DNA of 64,000 nt. It comes from Fasciolopsis buskii (taxonomy: Eukaryota; Platyhelminthes; Trematoda; Plagiorchiida; Fasciolidae). Position 1 is the stretch's first letter. Each line of letters starts with the position of its first letter. The stretch spans positions 159,371-223,370 of the forward strand of contig LUCM01000142.1 of the NCBI GenBank assembly GCA_008360955.1, read 5' to 3'. The position numbers and the translations under genes are program-made. The notes beneath the pieces were generated by a model. The model was not told where the DNA came from, ran no database searches, and saw only the letters and a program-made list of their open reading frames with translations. This document shows positions 43,401 to 55,400 of the stretch, piece after piece.

Positions 43401-46400
43401 TTTAATGTGGACAAAATTTCGAAAACATTTTTTCCTAGCGTAAAAGCCAGTTGAAATCAGTTTTTCGGAGATCGTCTTCGGTTTGTTGGTGTTTTGATAA
43501 CGAAATCTTTGTACAGTTGTCTTTTGCGATATCACAAGTGTGAGCGTTGTGGTCAAATGGAGCATAAGAAGGAATTCGTACAGGTGTTTTAAACAAATGG
43601 ATCGTTACCGAATACAGCAACTTACATTCCGAAGACATTCAGAACGACAGGAAATCCATCGCCTTTCCGATTAATAATAGGTCGCTCAAAGCTATACGAA
43701 TCGAGATAAATTCAGACAATGTCACAATTTTGCATCTAGTCTGGAAAAGTACTGGGCTGGGACCCACGTGCCGCATGGTACGAAGAGGATGGGGATGACC
43801 TCTTCCGTTCCTTCGTGAACTCTGACGTAAGGTCTCGTTTTCTGATTTTCACTGCACTGGAATTTTTTATATTCTCTAACCACTTGAATCTGCTGGGAAT
43901 CAGCTGGATCGAACATTTACATTTTTTATCTTTATTTTTTACTTCCTTCATTAATGAAATAACAGTGTGCATCATTTTTCAGGAAGGGGGTCGCGGCCAA
44001 CAGAGGGCTACCGTGTGGGGAAGTTGGCTGGCGATGGGAGGATTCGATCCCGCGACCTTTACGTCCAAATGCCACGACCTTATTCGATTTACCACCACCG
44101 GACATTTACATCTGCGGGACGTCGTCAGTGATTCAGTTTGTGACTCACCTAATCCTTCTTTCCCGTGCTCTTCTTTATCATTCGACGCAGAAAATATTTA
44201 TTTTCGACCACATAGTGGTATGTACCAACATTGGTAGAAAAATATCGAAGCGTTTTTGAACCCGTTTTGGGTCTGTGTGCGAAGCAAAGGCTATTTTGGG
44301 GAGCAAACCTGTTTTTAATCCAGAGACCTGTACCTTGCTCTTTTGCTCCACAGCTTAATACCAAGCTCTAGATCATTAGAAGCAGTTGGTGGTACCAAAA
44401 ATGACCTTTTCTGATTGGTTCTGAAGGGAAAGAATAGTTCTGTTTGCATTTCCGGTGACTGGTTTAAATGAAGTTACCCAGACCCTTCAGTACCCCCTAC
44501 CACATCCAGATCTTTTTGCCAAACTTAAGAGAGGACAAATCTCCTTCAAACTAAGCTTTTAAAATTCGTACCTACAAGTAGCAATGAGAAAATCGTGCAA
44601 ACTATAGATGATCAACACTCACAGAAACCCGTATCGATATACCAGACTTCTTTTCGGAGTTAAGTGAGTATCAGCTACATTTCAACAAATTACGGATACT
44701 CCGCAATAGTCTTTCTTTTCCCTTGACATACACGGATGGCATCGTTGCTGCTAGTACTACAGTGGACGAAAATCTAGAACCGAGATCCTTGACTGCATAC
44801 AAACAATTGATCTAGGAATGACAAGAACGAAAACCATTGCTCGTTGTTATATGTATTTGGTGAACATGGACTCATTGCTGACCTTTGTGTCCTAGTGCAA
44901 GCGGTGTGCTCTGTCGTCCAAAGCCCCTGTGAAATGTGACTTGTACACCGAGAATGCACCTTTTGGGTGCTGGACATGCATCCGCATGGATTACGGGGGA
45001 TCTATAAACAATCGGTTTTCTTTAATCGTTTTTACTGCCTACTCCATGTGACCCGAAATATTTCCAATGACCCAAGAATACACATCTACTGCAGTAGATC
45101 TACCTGACCATCTTCTCTTTCACTTCGGTGTTCCCGGGACTATTGTTATGGACAACAATGCACAATTTAATTAAAACTACTTCCCGATAGCATTTTCTCA
45201 GTTACGGGTATCATAAACAATCCAGTGAACGAACAAGCGAGCTATTCAGTAATTGGAGGCAGAGGGAAGCCTTCTATCCATTTTTAATGTCTTCCTTCAG
45301 ACGTATCATTCGACACCTAATCCATCCGCATCAAATGCGTCGACATATACAAACATTACTTGTTACAATGCTGCCAGTTATCTAGATCTATCCGGGAAAT
45401 AAAACAACGGAAATCCAGTGTTGCCGAAATCATGGGGAGCATAAAAGATCTTTCAACACAAGTGAACCTCAGTACGCATTTGTGTTCAGTGATAGCTACA
45501 GAAACTGGCTTCCTGGCGTAGCCCAGTAGCCAAAGCTCTGAAACGGAGATCGAATCAGCTTTCGGATGTAACATTCGAGACAAACGTGTACATGAGAGAG
45601 AGTGACTATCCGTCCACACCGAAAGATGCTTGTGACTACTCCTTTCGCGATAAGGCATAACAGAGGAAGTTGCAAAATTTTAAGAAAGGTGTTTTCTTGT
45701 TGGCTGGTTTTCTATTAACCTTTTTACATTACTGGTGTGTTGGATGATCGATATTAATCGGTAGCGTTTTCTAATTGGTCACCAGTTGACCGGTCACGTG
45801 TGCTCACCGTGTATCTGGACGTACGTTTGGACCATACATGACAGTCTATCTGACAATTCCATTCCCATCGCTGTTGTTGTTGTTTCGACTTACTATCTCT
45901 GCGCTTCATCATTGTGTTTGTTTCTAGTGTCTTCATATCCATTACTCCGAGGTCAATCATCTAATACGTAACGAACTTTGATTTGGAAAATCCGGTGACG
46001 AATGCGGGCGCTATATCATGTATTGTCGAAGTTTGATGAACTGGTGGCAGTCAGTCCGATTGACTTAGTGGTGATTTTATTCAACCCACGAGCATTTTTC
46101 CCAGCCGCACGTCCCACTTTAAGGACGATGGATATGTACTGTTGTTAACGTCGATATATATATATATATATACATATATACTGGACAAATTCTAGTACAG
46201 GAAATGTGCCACCGGAACCGTGGCGAGGTTGGAAAAAAATGAAAGGGAAGGAGGAAAACAGAAGAACCAATCTCTGTGTGGTAAACCACACAGAGATTGC
46301 CGGCTATCCAGTGAGATTTCTGATTCCTCTTTGGACCTGATACTATCCGGTTTCCCAAACCGAAGTAGAGTTTCCTTCCTGTTCTAGGACCCTGCCCCGT

Positions 46401-49400
46401 GTCCTAGAACAAATGCTCTAATGCAGTACACAGCATGACGATCTGACGGTAACGTAACACACAGGGGACCGGTGACTGATTGCTCAGTTGTTACCCACTT
46501 TGAATGTAGCTAGACATCCTTGGTGCCCAGTACGCCCCATCGCCACGGATTTTGGTGAGCATACAGCCCTATGCTTCGTACGCTGCCTGTGGTTAGTTTG
46601 AAATCAAGGTGTAGGTATTTCCTTTAGGTTGATGACCAAAGACTAGTCAACTGAGTGGAGGGCGCCAGCTATTCGTCTTCGCCCTTGCTCTTTGGCGAGA
46701 ATGTTTGCGTCATGAGGGGGCAGTGCGAAGGGTTTCCTAAGGAGAGCCTATTTGAGAAACGGTCACTTGAGAGCATTTCGAAGAGTTGCTAACCCGACCA
46801 TGATGGGGTATTTCGAGACGCTGTTGACTCCTAAAAAGGATGAGACAGTGGGCTGTACGTTGTTTGCTTGATTTTTAGTATTGAGCTGGACGTTGATGCT
46901 ACATGATAAAGCTTTTAAATTAGTATAAACATTCTCGTGACCCAATTTGGATAAATTCGAAAGGATAGATTTTCATGCTTTCAAATTGTCTCCTTATTTC
47001 CCTTTCTCCATAATAACATCCGCTCTAGACTAAAATCGCTTGAATCGGGTATTGTTGGTGGGGAGTTGGCATGGAACGCAGAAGCTCGCGCAAGACGGTC
47101 ACGTAAACTACGGTACGCGGAAGAAAGAAAACGTCAGCTAGAACAAGCGAATGCCGCGCTAGAAGACGAGGGTATCATGGTCGGCATTTACGAGAATATT
47201 CAGGACGAATTGCATATGAAAAACAAACTGCTACAACGTGAGAAACTAAAAGTATGTACACGTATTGTTTGACTCCAGAGGAGTACAATTTATTTTTCCT
47301 ACATGTGGTAGTGCATTTATAGTTTACAACTAGAAGGTAGCAGGCGGACCCTAAATATTTTTGTCACTATAAGAACCAAAAATATTACGTCATTATGGTA
47401 GCTGTCTGATTTCTCCAGTAAACCTATAGTCTCCACCTTTGTCTAACCCACTGGAGGCCCGGGTGGGACAGTATTTATCTCAATAATATCGAGAGCATTT
47501 CACTATATCTTCCACTGAGCCGTACCATTTTTCTGGGTTGATCAACTGCAGGTGGGAGTGCCACTTGTGATTCACAGTAGAACCGCTTGCCATCTGGCGC
47601 GCTTTTAGGGTTCATCTGAGGAAAAAACCACTAAATCAGTGGTGATCGAATAATAGCGGCCCTGTGGAGGGTGTGGTTGGTTTTCGCCTGCCAAGCATTC
47701 TCCATGTGCAGTACCGCAAGTCCGCTGGTGGGACTGTGACGTGGGGAGCCTGGTCCGTCTATAAAATGAGGCTGTTGTCTTTCGTCTTAGTCCTCTGATC
47801 TGACGATGTTCTATGAATTATGTATGAACCGTTCAAGAAGACACCGACTTTGTCAGTATATCTCTGTCACCTAGATCGCACTCGGCTGCGCGGAAGTATG
47901 AAATGCATCCTGGAACAAAAAAACCAAGTCTGTACCGGGCGACCAAGGAGAACAACACAAAATTAAAAAAACTGTGCTTATATCTGAATTGGATAAGGAA
48001 TGTAGTCTGGATAATTGGTTGTGTCATTGATTATGCCAATGTACGTGAAGGGCGGTAGATCCTGTTGTGAGAATCACAGCAATTAGCTCGGTCAATGCTG
48101 CATCCGAATTGCTCCCTGGCATTATCTTCCACCGAATTTGTAGTGCACGTGAGAATCAAATTAGTTTCCAACCTCGATGGGGCTGAATTGGTCATTCACG
48201 TATAGGACATATGTTCGAGAACGGACATACCTTTTGTAGACCCACAACGTCTGTTCCCATCAATTTGAAAGCGAAATCCTACCCCGATGATCATGACATT
48301 TTGTGGCAATATCTTTCAATAAAGATCATGTTAGAGAAACTTATTCCTCTTGTCTAGTCGCTGGATACGCACAGCGAAAGCCGGGTAGTAGCTTATGGTG
48401 GTGATCTTTCGTTGAATTTCACCTCGAGATGTGATGTTAATCAGAGTTGCTCTCTTTCAAACTTCCGTTTTAGTTCTATAATTGAAATATTTATGAGAAG
48501 CGGATTGTCATCATATGAAGTAGTGACAAGGATATTTGTTCAGACAGTGAATCGCCTGATTTCAAATTCGCGGATGATTTTGTTTCTGAGTGAAGACTGA
48601 TATAGGGTACACATATTTCTTTATTCTCTGGACGACACTGCATCCATGTTTTGGATGTGTTTTGAAACTTCAAAATATAAATTAATGCCGTTGGGTTTAA
48701 TTCACTCAAAGTCAGATGGTTTTCATGGAGAAGAGGAGTCAGTTGAAGTATACATTTGTTTTAGTTAGACAGTTACTTATCACTAGATGATCGCGTATCG
48801 GAGGAACTGTTCTTGTGTATACAAAGGAGCTAATTAAAATTTAGTAAAGTGAAGTATTGGTGGTGTTGTGGCACCATCTGCTTATAAATCAGAAATTGAA
48901 TTTGCACTGTAGCAGTAAGGTTGATCTTGTTATAAGGTTCCGAAACATGACGGGAACTGTAAACACACGAACGTTTTCAGGGTATAGCTCAGGTATGACG
49001 GGTGAGTTCTCTTGTTGACTCAGAGGTGAGACGTAGAATGTTCGGTCGTAGAACTTAGTTGATCAAGTAGGTTCTACACCTGAAAAGATTAAGATGGATG
49101 AGACGTGCATTACGTATGCTTGCAAATCCGGTCCTTTGGGATGCCTTGTTCGCTGAGGCACACAGTATATATATATATATTACATATTATATATGAACAA
49201 GCCAAAACAACAAGTAGACGAAACTTCACGGAAAGTGGACAAATAAGGGGAAAGTAATAATAAACCACAACAAATCAATCGTTTTTGTGTGTGTTTTTAT
49301 CGCACATAGTTTGTGACTTCTTTGTCGTTTTCCGTGTCTTTACAAAGGCGACTTCACACTACTGATTTCCATTCTTATCCATATCCCCGGGTGTCTCCAA

Positions 49401-52400
49401 GCCACAACAATCTTCATCTATTGGGCTCCAGCTAGGAGGATGGGTAGCACCAACCGAGGTCAGAACCGAAACTAACTTCATGCCTCTATGCCAAGTCATA
49501 GTCTGACCACCACATTGTTTTTTCCATCCTTGCCCAGCAAGTGCAAAAGGAGTAAGAAGAGGTAGGCCATGGACAGACATATGTAATAGGTGTTCAAGCC
49601 ACCACAGACGATGCAGAACGATTACCTCAGTCAGATGGCAACTGTCTGCACCCAACAAACGACGATGCACCCCATTATTTTTCATGATTTTCAGCGTTGC
49701 TTCGGAGACATTGGTGGTCGAAAATACGAAGTCACCGGGGACTTTAAATACGGATAGACCAAGTCTGACAGCCGTAATGAAGACTACGAACTGCGGCACC
49801 GTACACCCTTCCTTTGAAGGAAAGCCAGATGTCAGAGTAGCTCTACAAGTATCCCAGGTTCGCAAAAGCTGCTCTGGCTTTTGCAGTTCGTGATGTGACC
49901 TTCTCTCCGACACCTCCCTCAGGTATGATCAGACTTTCGAGGTACTTGAAGTTGCTGACCACCTCTAGCCAATCACCATAAGAGGGTGCTGTAGGCACAA
50001 GCTCCTCCCAGTTTTGAAGAAGTACCTTGAATTTCGAACGTGCAAGGCACATATCGTGACTACATACCTCAATTACCAGCGGTCTAACGCGCGTCGAATT
50101 GCCCGTGCATCGTCGCTAAACAAGACGATACCATCGGCATAATCTAAGTCAAAATTCTGTTCTGTAGGAGGAGTTCAAATTCGCCGTTCAAAAGACCAAA
50201 GAAAATATTCTGTAAAACATCCTCGATGACAAAGTTGAAAAGAATTGGGCATACAGGTCAGCCCTGGCGTACTCCACCGGAGACTGTGAATGGCGGAGAA
50301 ACCTGGCCATAAGCCTTAATCCTTTTGGAGGGTGAAGGTCTGATCTATGCGCTCACGACCAGCGGGAAACCCAGTCTGTTCTTCACGAGTTTGTCTGTCG
50401 TTCATGTTGTGCAATCTACGAAGAATGACTGAAAAAAGAAATTTTGACGCTATCGGGATTAGGCTAATAGCTCTATGGTTAGCGCAATCACTGCACAAGC
50501 CATTCTTAAAGATAAGAACTACAACGAATCCCCTCACGAGAAAGAGACCGTCTCGGAGTATCAGATCTTCGGGGACAAAACCTGAAGTTGTCTAACAACT
50601 TTCCTTCCTCTACCTTGAAATATAACTGGGGAAAGGACATCGGAGCCCGGCGCTTTACGACGTGCTGAAGTTCGGATTTCCTTGAGGACCTCCCTCTCAG
50701 TTGGTGGATCTCTTGTGAAGGACCACCTTTGCTGCAATAGCCCGGATGGACTGATGCGCATCAAGAAGGCACAGATACTCAGCAGAAATCCAACTTATCA
50801 CAACTCAATGGGCCGAGTCACGGTTAACTTAGCTAGCAGAATGCAGGGCATTCTTGATAAGCAACCGGTACTCATTGATGTTTTGAGTTAGGGGCAATAT
50901 CAATTTTTTAGCCATTGTGCATCTAATTGTTGATATTTGAGTCGAATCAAATGGATCGTTGCAATTTAACCGACACTGCAGTATGCGTTTCGGGTGTCCA
51001 CCAAAGCACATGAACAACTTAGTACAAACTCTCGCGTGGTTGAAATCGAATAGAGTGCTCCAGTACGACCGCCAGTCTTGTAGGCAACCCTGCCATTTGA
51101 TGCCAATGATGATGTGGTCGACTTTGGTCCACCGCTTACTCGAAGAGGTCGGGTGCCAAGCAGCGTACCGGCGAATGGAACGTCTGAAACATTTACTAGA
51201 AAGAAACAATCAATGGTCTGAGCAAAAAGCCAACAACCGTTCCCCTGTGTGCAGAACTACAGGAATTGAGACCAAGGGCCTTCCTAGGTGCGCCTCATTC
51301 GAGGACAGCCGACCTACTCCAGCGTTCATGTCTGCTGCCACGATCTTGATGCCACTCCGCCTTGGTATGTGTAAGAGGTCGTGCACCTTTTGGTAAAAAT
51401 TGCTCTTGACTGCATCTGAGCTGCATTCTGCTGGTGCATACGCTGAGACAACAAACCAACTGCATCTATCAAAGCGAAGGCTGTTTACTTTGCAAAAACG
51501 TCTAAGTCTCACTGTGCGTGGCTGGCTGTCGACCGGAATCTAGTCAAGTAGAGCAGCCTCAGCCCTCTCACTGAGAGCCACACCGTTATTTTGTTACTAG
51601 AAGGTAGAAACTAAAGTCAGGGCACATAAGTGCAAGTTTCGTTAGCTGTAAAAAGTACAACACTGAACTATTGGGATGCACTAATATAGTTTTGGCCTTC
51701 TGATTGCAAGTTACTCCTCCATGACTTGCGGGAGCCCTATTAGGTGAACAGTTATAAACAGTCAATAATTTTGAATATTACGGGAGTTCCGGAAGGGTGA
51801 CAATGGTCTTGAGCAAGAGGTCAGGGGAATGGTGTGCGATACTGCAATTGATAGTCTTCTTTCTAAGGATGCTTGGTAGTTGTCTGTGCTAAACGTTTTG
51901 AAGCGTTGCATGAGTCTGGTGGGAGCATCGGGTGAGCACTGATGAGTTGGGTCGTCGTGTTGACTACAGGTAGCCATCTTATGACCGAGGTAATCGCTGC
52001 ACATCCCCTTCGGTGACTTGGATCCGCATTGTCTATGACTGCCCATCATTTCAGTTTTCGTATTCTGCTTATATCTGCTGGGGAAGACTCGAGGACGCTT
52101 ACAGTTATGCAGAAATTAGCATCAGTTTTCATATCGGTTGGTTTGGGGCCCAAGAGTTGAGGATTGTCGTTAGACCCACCTGAAAGATAGGATTCAGCAT
52201 CGAAGTTATTGTTGTAAGTGCTGTATGTCCATTCTGTATACTCAATTCTTCCTAAAAATAGTGTGAAAATCTGAAAGACTATAAAATGTGTACGGTGAAA
52301 ACAGTATATATATATATATATTTATTTATTTATCGTTTTTTATTGTGACCGACATCTGATACAGTGTGATTAGATTACATCAATTTTCCTCTCAACGTAG

Positions 52401-55400
52401 TCTGGAATGAATCCTTTCAATATAGTTAGAAAAACTTGCATTTTTCAATAACCAGGTCTCAACAAACTAAGCACTATTAGGTCAGAACATTGACTGGCGA
52501 TTGGAGGACTTGAAGCGACGCTCTTCACGTTGGAACGGTGCGAATTTGTTGGCTGATTTATCGTCAGCCGGTATAAGTAAATTCAAGTCAAACGCTAAAT
52601 CATTGGACTATATCGAACAATCGGTAACTGCCCGTGCAATTTCAATACTGAATTGGCTTTTAAGGTCATTCGAATACTGGTGCAGTATGGCGCATCATTT
52701 CGTAAACTACTCAGACTAGCTGGACAATGAAGGTGCTTCTTTACTGAGTTTGTTGTGCTCAAGAAGACTTATTAGGCCAAACGATCCGGTTAGCCTGAGG
52801 GAAAAGAGATGGTTTCTCTCACTGTCCAGAGTCACCCATGCAGATAGCCAACAAAAATCATTCTTCTGTAAAACTATTTTGTGTTTCACTTCTATGAAAG
52901 TGATATGATCCATTGGTCCGTTCCAAACACTTTGTTGTTTTTATTGACTATCATTTAATCTGTCACGTTATTGTCGTTGTGTACATGTTTCAGTTGTCTC
53001 ATAGATCAATCCGCTTGCCCGTCGTCATTTTAATTTACAAGATCTCCTTTAACAATAATGTTGATGTTTCGTAGGCTGGGTGGCCGAATGATTAGGCGTT
53101 CTAATAAGAGTAGAAAGTAAATCATCTTGAAAAATAGGTCAGTGTACTGCAAACGGTTTGAGTCCGAATAGTGGTTTAGCGTAAACCTTCTGCAGATCCT
53201 TAGACAGAATTTGAATTTTTGTTGGCAGATAGTTGATTTGGTGATACGCGATTTACAATCTGAGAAATGTGAGTATACTACTTCAACGAAGAACTTCACT
53301 CTCTCTCTCTTAGTGTTCCATTCTTGTTCGGTAACCTGAACTAGGCCTTGTTTTCAGGTAGCACGAAGAGTGAGACTTTTCACAGATAAAAAAATTTCAC
53401 TTCCGTAGTATGCGTCCACTAGTCGACGTTGCGAGTCCACATTTAACGGGCGACCTTCCACAAACTAGGACGACATTACTCCTAAGCTACCAGAATAATT
53501 GTTGGTCACTTTTGGAAGAGTGGTTGAGCAACACTGGGTGTTCGTTTCTATACCTCTTTGTGGTGGATTGTGTCCAAAGTAGCCCAGTCGTAAGAGTATC
53601 CTTCCGGTGCGCGAAAGGTCATCGGTTCTGTTGCGGCTCATGATATGGACTTTTCTTGCGCGTTATGCGTGAGTGGATTTTTCAACCTCTAGACTGAATA
53701 CATATTGGATTTAAAAGTTGTGTCTTATATCAACAACTTGCCGTAATTATCACATTGTACAGGAAGTATTACAGAGTCAAAAAGAACTACTTTAGTGGTT
53801 CAGCGTCAGTCGCGCCGGATTTGCATGAATCACATGTCAACAACTCAAGAATATTGATGGGTGGTAGTAAAAACCCACCAATAAAACACATAAGACGAGT
53901 GATAGACCAGTGGTTTCATTTAACTTGTTAGAACTTGTCAGCGGAGTTGTACTGTACGCGATTTGTTAATGGTAGCGTCTAAATTCCATCCAGTTTCGGA
54001 GACCCAAATCATGTACGATGACATGTTCCGGTATAACAATAACAAAGCATACAACCACACCACTTGTTTACTCAAAGTGACATCCATGGAAATCGAACAA
54101 TCACAAAGTACACCTGATCTCTGCCAGTAGCTGGCGATAAAAATATCCGACGAATCCAAAAACCTTTAAGAATACATTCTGAAGAACCAGAGTACATCGT
54201 CAAGGTACTTCCACGTGGAAATTGGTTATCTGAATGAATTCGCCATGGGCTTCATTGGAATTATAGATTCTATCGATCGACTTGGTTCGATGCTTAGAAA
54301 TCGAAGATAAATACTGTTTCTAATAGTTTTTCGCATACTATGTACCGCAAACACCGTATTATTCAAGTTGGTTCCCTGGTGTTTATTAAACAAAATAACT
54401 ACTGTTTGCCAACTGTCAGACATGCCACTATGAGAGAAATAATTCCAAATTTAGAAATCGTTGTTTTACATTGTCTATTTTTTTTGTCATTGTTGTTCTC
54501 GGTTGATGCAGAACCTTGCCCTGAAATCCGAATTGTCTGACATTCAAAGTGAATTTGAGCAAGATCGCAGTGATTATTTGGACACAATTCGACGTCAGCA
54601 ACGCCAGATCGATCTGCTACAGGCGATTATTGATCGAATACAGCCATGTATTCGGCGAGACAGTAATTATCACAATGTGGACAAGATTAAGAAGCTTTCC
54701 AAGTAAGGTTACACATTTCTACTTCCAGTTTGATCAAATCGTAATGAAGTTTACTTATACTGAAATGGCTAGTTCAATTGCTGAATGTTTGACTGCGTAA
54801 CTGTAGATAACTGCATCGAAGCATATACTGATGTTCTTAAAGTAATTGCTGTATATCTTCTTTAGTTTACATAGGATTTGCACCGAAAGTGAACCAGCTA
54901 AATATATCAACATATATATATATATGTATATATATGCATATGTTCGACAAATTTGTTCACTCGTAAGTGAGATCCATAACTTTTTTACGAAATCTTGCGT
55001 AATAAACTATCTTGGTGTTGGATCCATTTGGTAGACTCTGATGTGAGTGATTCTCTCCAATATCCGCTGTTATTAATCTAGGCGGTTCCTGTGTCATCTA
55101 AACCTTGCGGTTGTCTGTTTATCACAGAAATACATTTGTTTACGTGAATGTCAGTTTTGTTCTGGACTATAAAAATACAAGTATAATCCCCACATCGTGA
55201 ATTGGTCTTCATTCACGGACTGTGAATGAATCGGCGCCAAGTTTAAGAATCGAACAGAGGTGCAGCCACATGGATTGTCATTTGTGCTAGGTTGATCATC
55301 AAGTTCGCAGTTCTTACCTGGTTTAACATTACCATTTGTTTCCAGACATTCAATGCACTGTGCATGAAAGTGGCTGTAAATCTTCAGAAGCGGGGATAAA

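Larger units (their letters stand above)
46173..46800 (-). repeat. Dispersed repeat A, copy 2
   Basis: Colinear with 17661-18350; shared blocks include CGGTGACTGATTGCTCAGTT, TAGACATCCTTGGTGCCCAG, CATACAGCCCTATGCTTCGT and TTGAGAGCATTT. It differs from copy 1 by two perfect palindromic hairpins that copy 1 lacks (46268-46299 and 46380-46411). It adjoins an AT microsatellite at 46154-46180. Confidence 0.75.
36263..47028 (+). other. Intron 6 of the kinesin gene, repeat-packed
   Basis: 10,766 bases, GT-AG, the largest intron. In order it holds an AT microsatellite, a long hairpin (37600-37742), a sense LINE fragment, SINE copy 1, a foldback with a hammerhead-like motif (41955-42100), a diverged tandem duplication, SINE copy 2 (inverted), a Ty3/gypsy remnant and dispersed repeat A copy 2. 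The stretches 39430-40380, 40545-41950 and 45360-46150 are unassigned. Confidence 0.85.
47252..54511 (+). other. Intron 7 of the kinesin gene
   Basis: 7,260 bases, GT-AG. It contains a sense LINE fragment (48850-49165), a (TA)n run, an antisense EN-RT LINE (49360-51592), a second (TA)n run (52304-52333), a possible optional exon (52486-52623) and a tRNA-like segment (53071-53175). The stretch 47280-48840 is unassigned, and so is 53180-54500. Confidence 0.85.

Noticed and set aside
49359..49913. 184-codon - strand open frame as a host gene
   Set aside because: Its motifs (RGMK, a P-SW-P-D stretch and a [12 protein letters not shown] stretch) are the LINE C-terminus, so it is transposon-derived.
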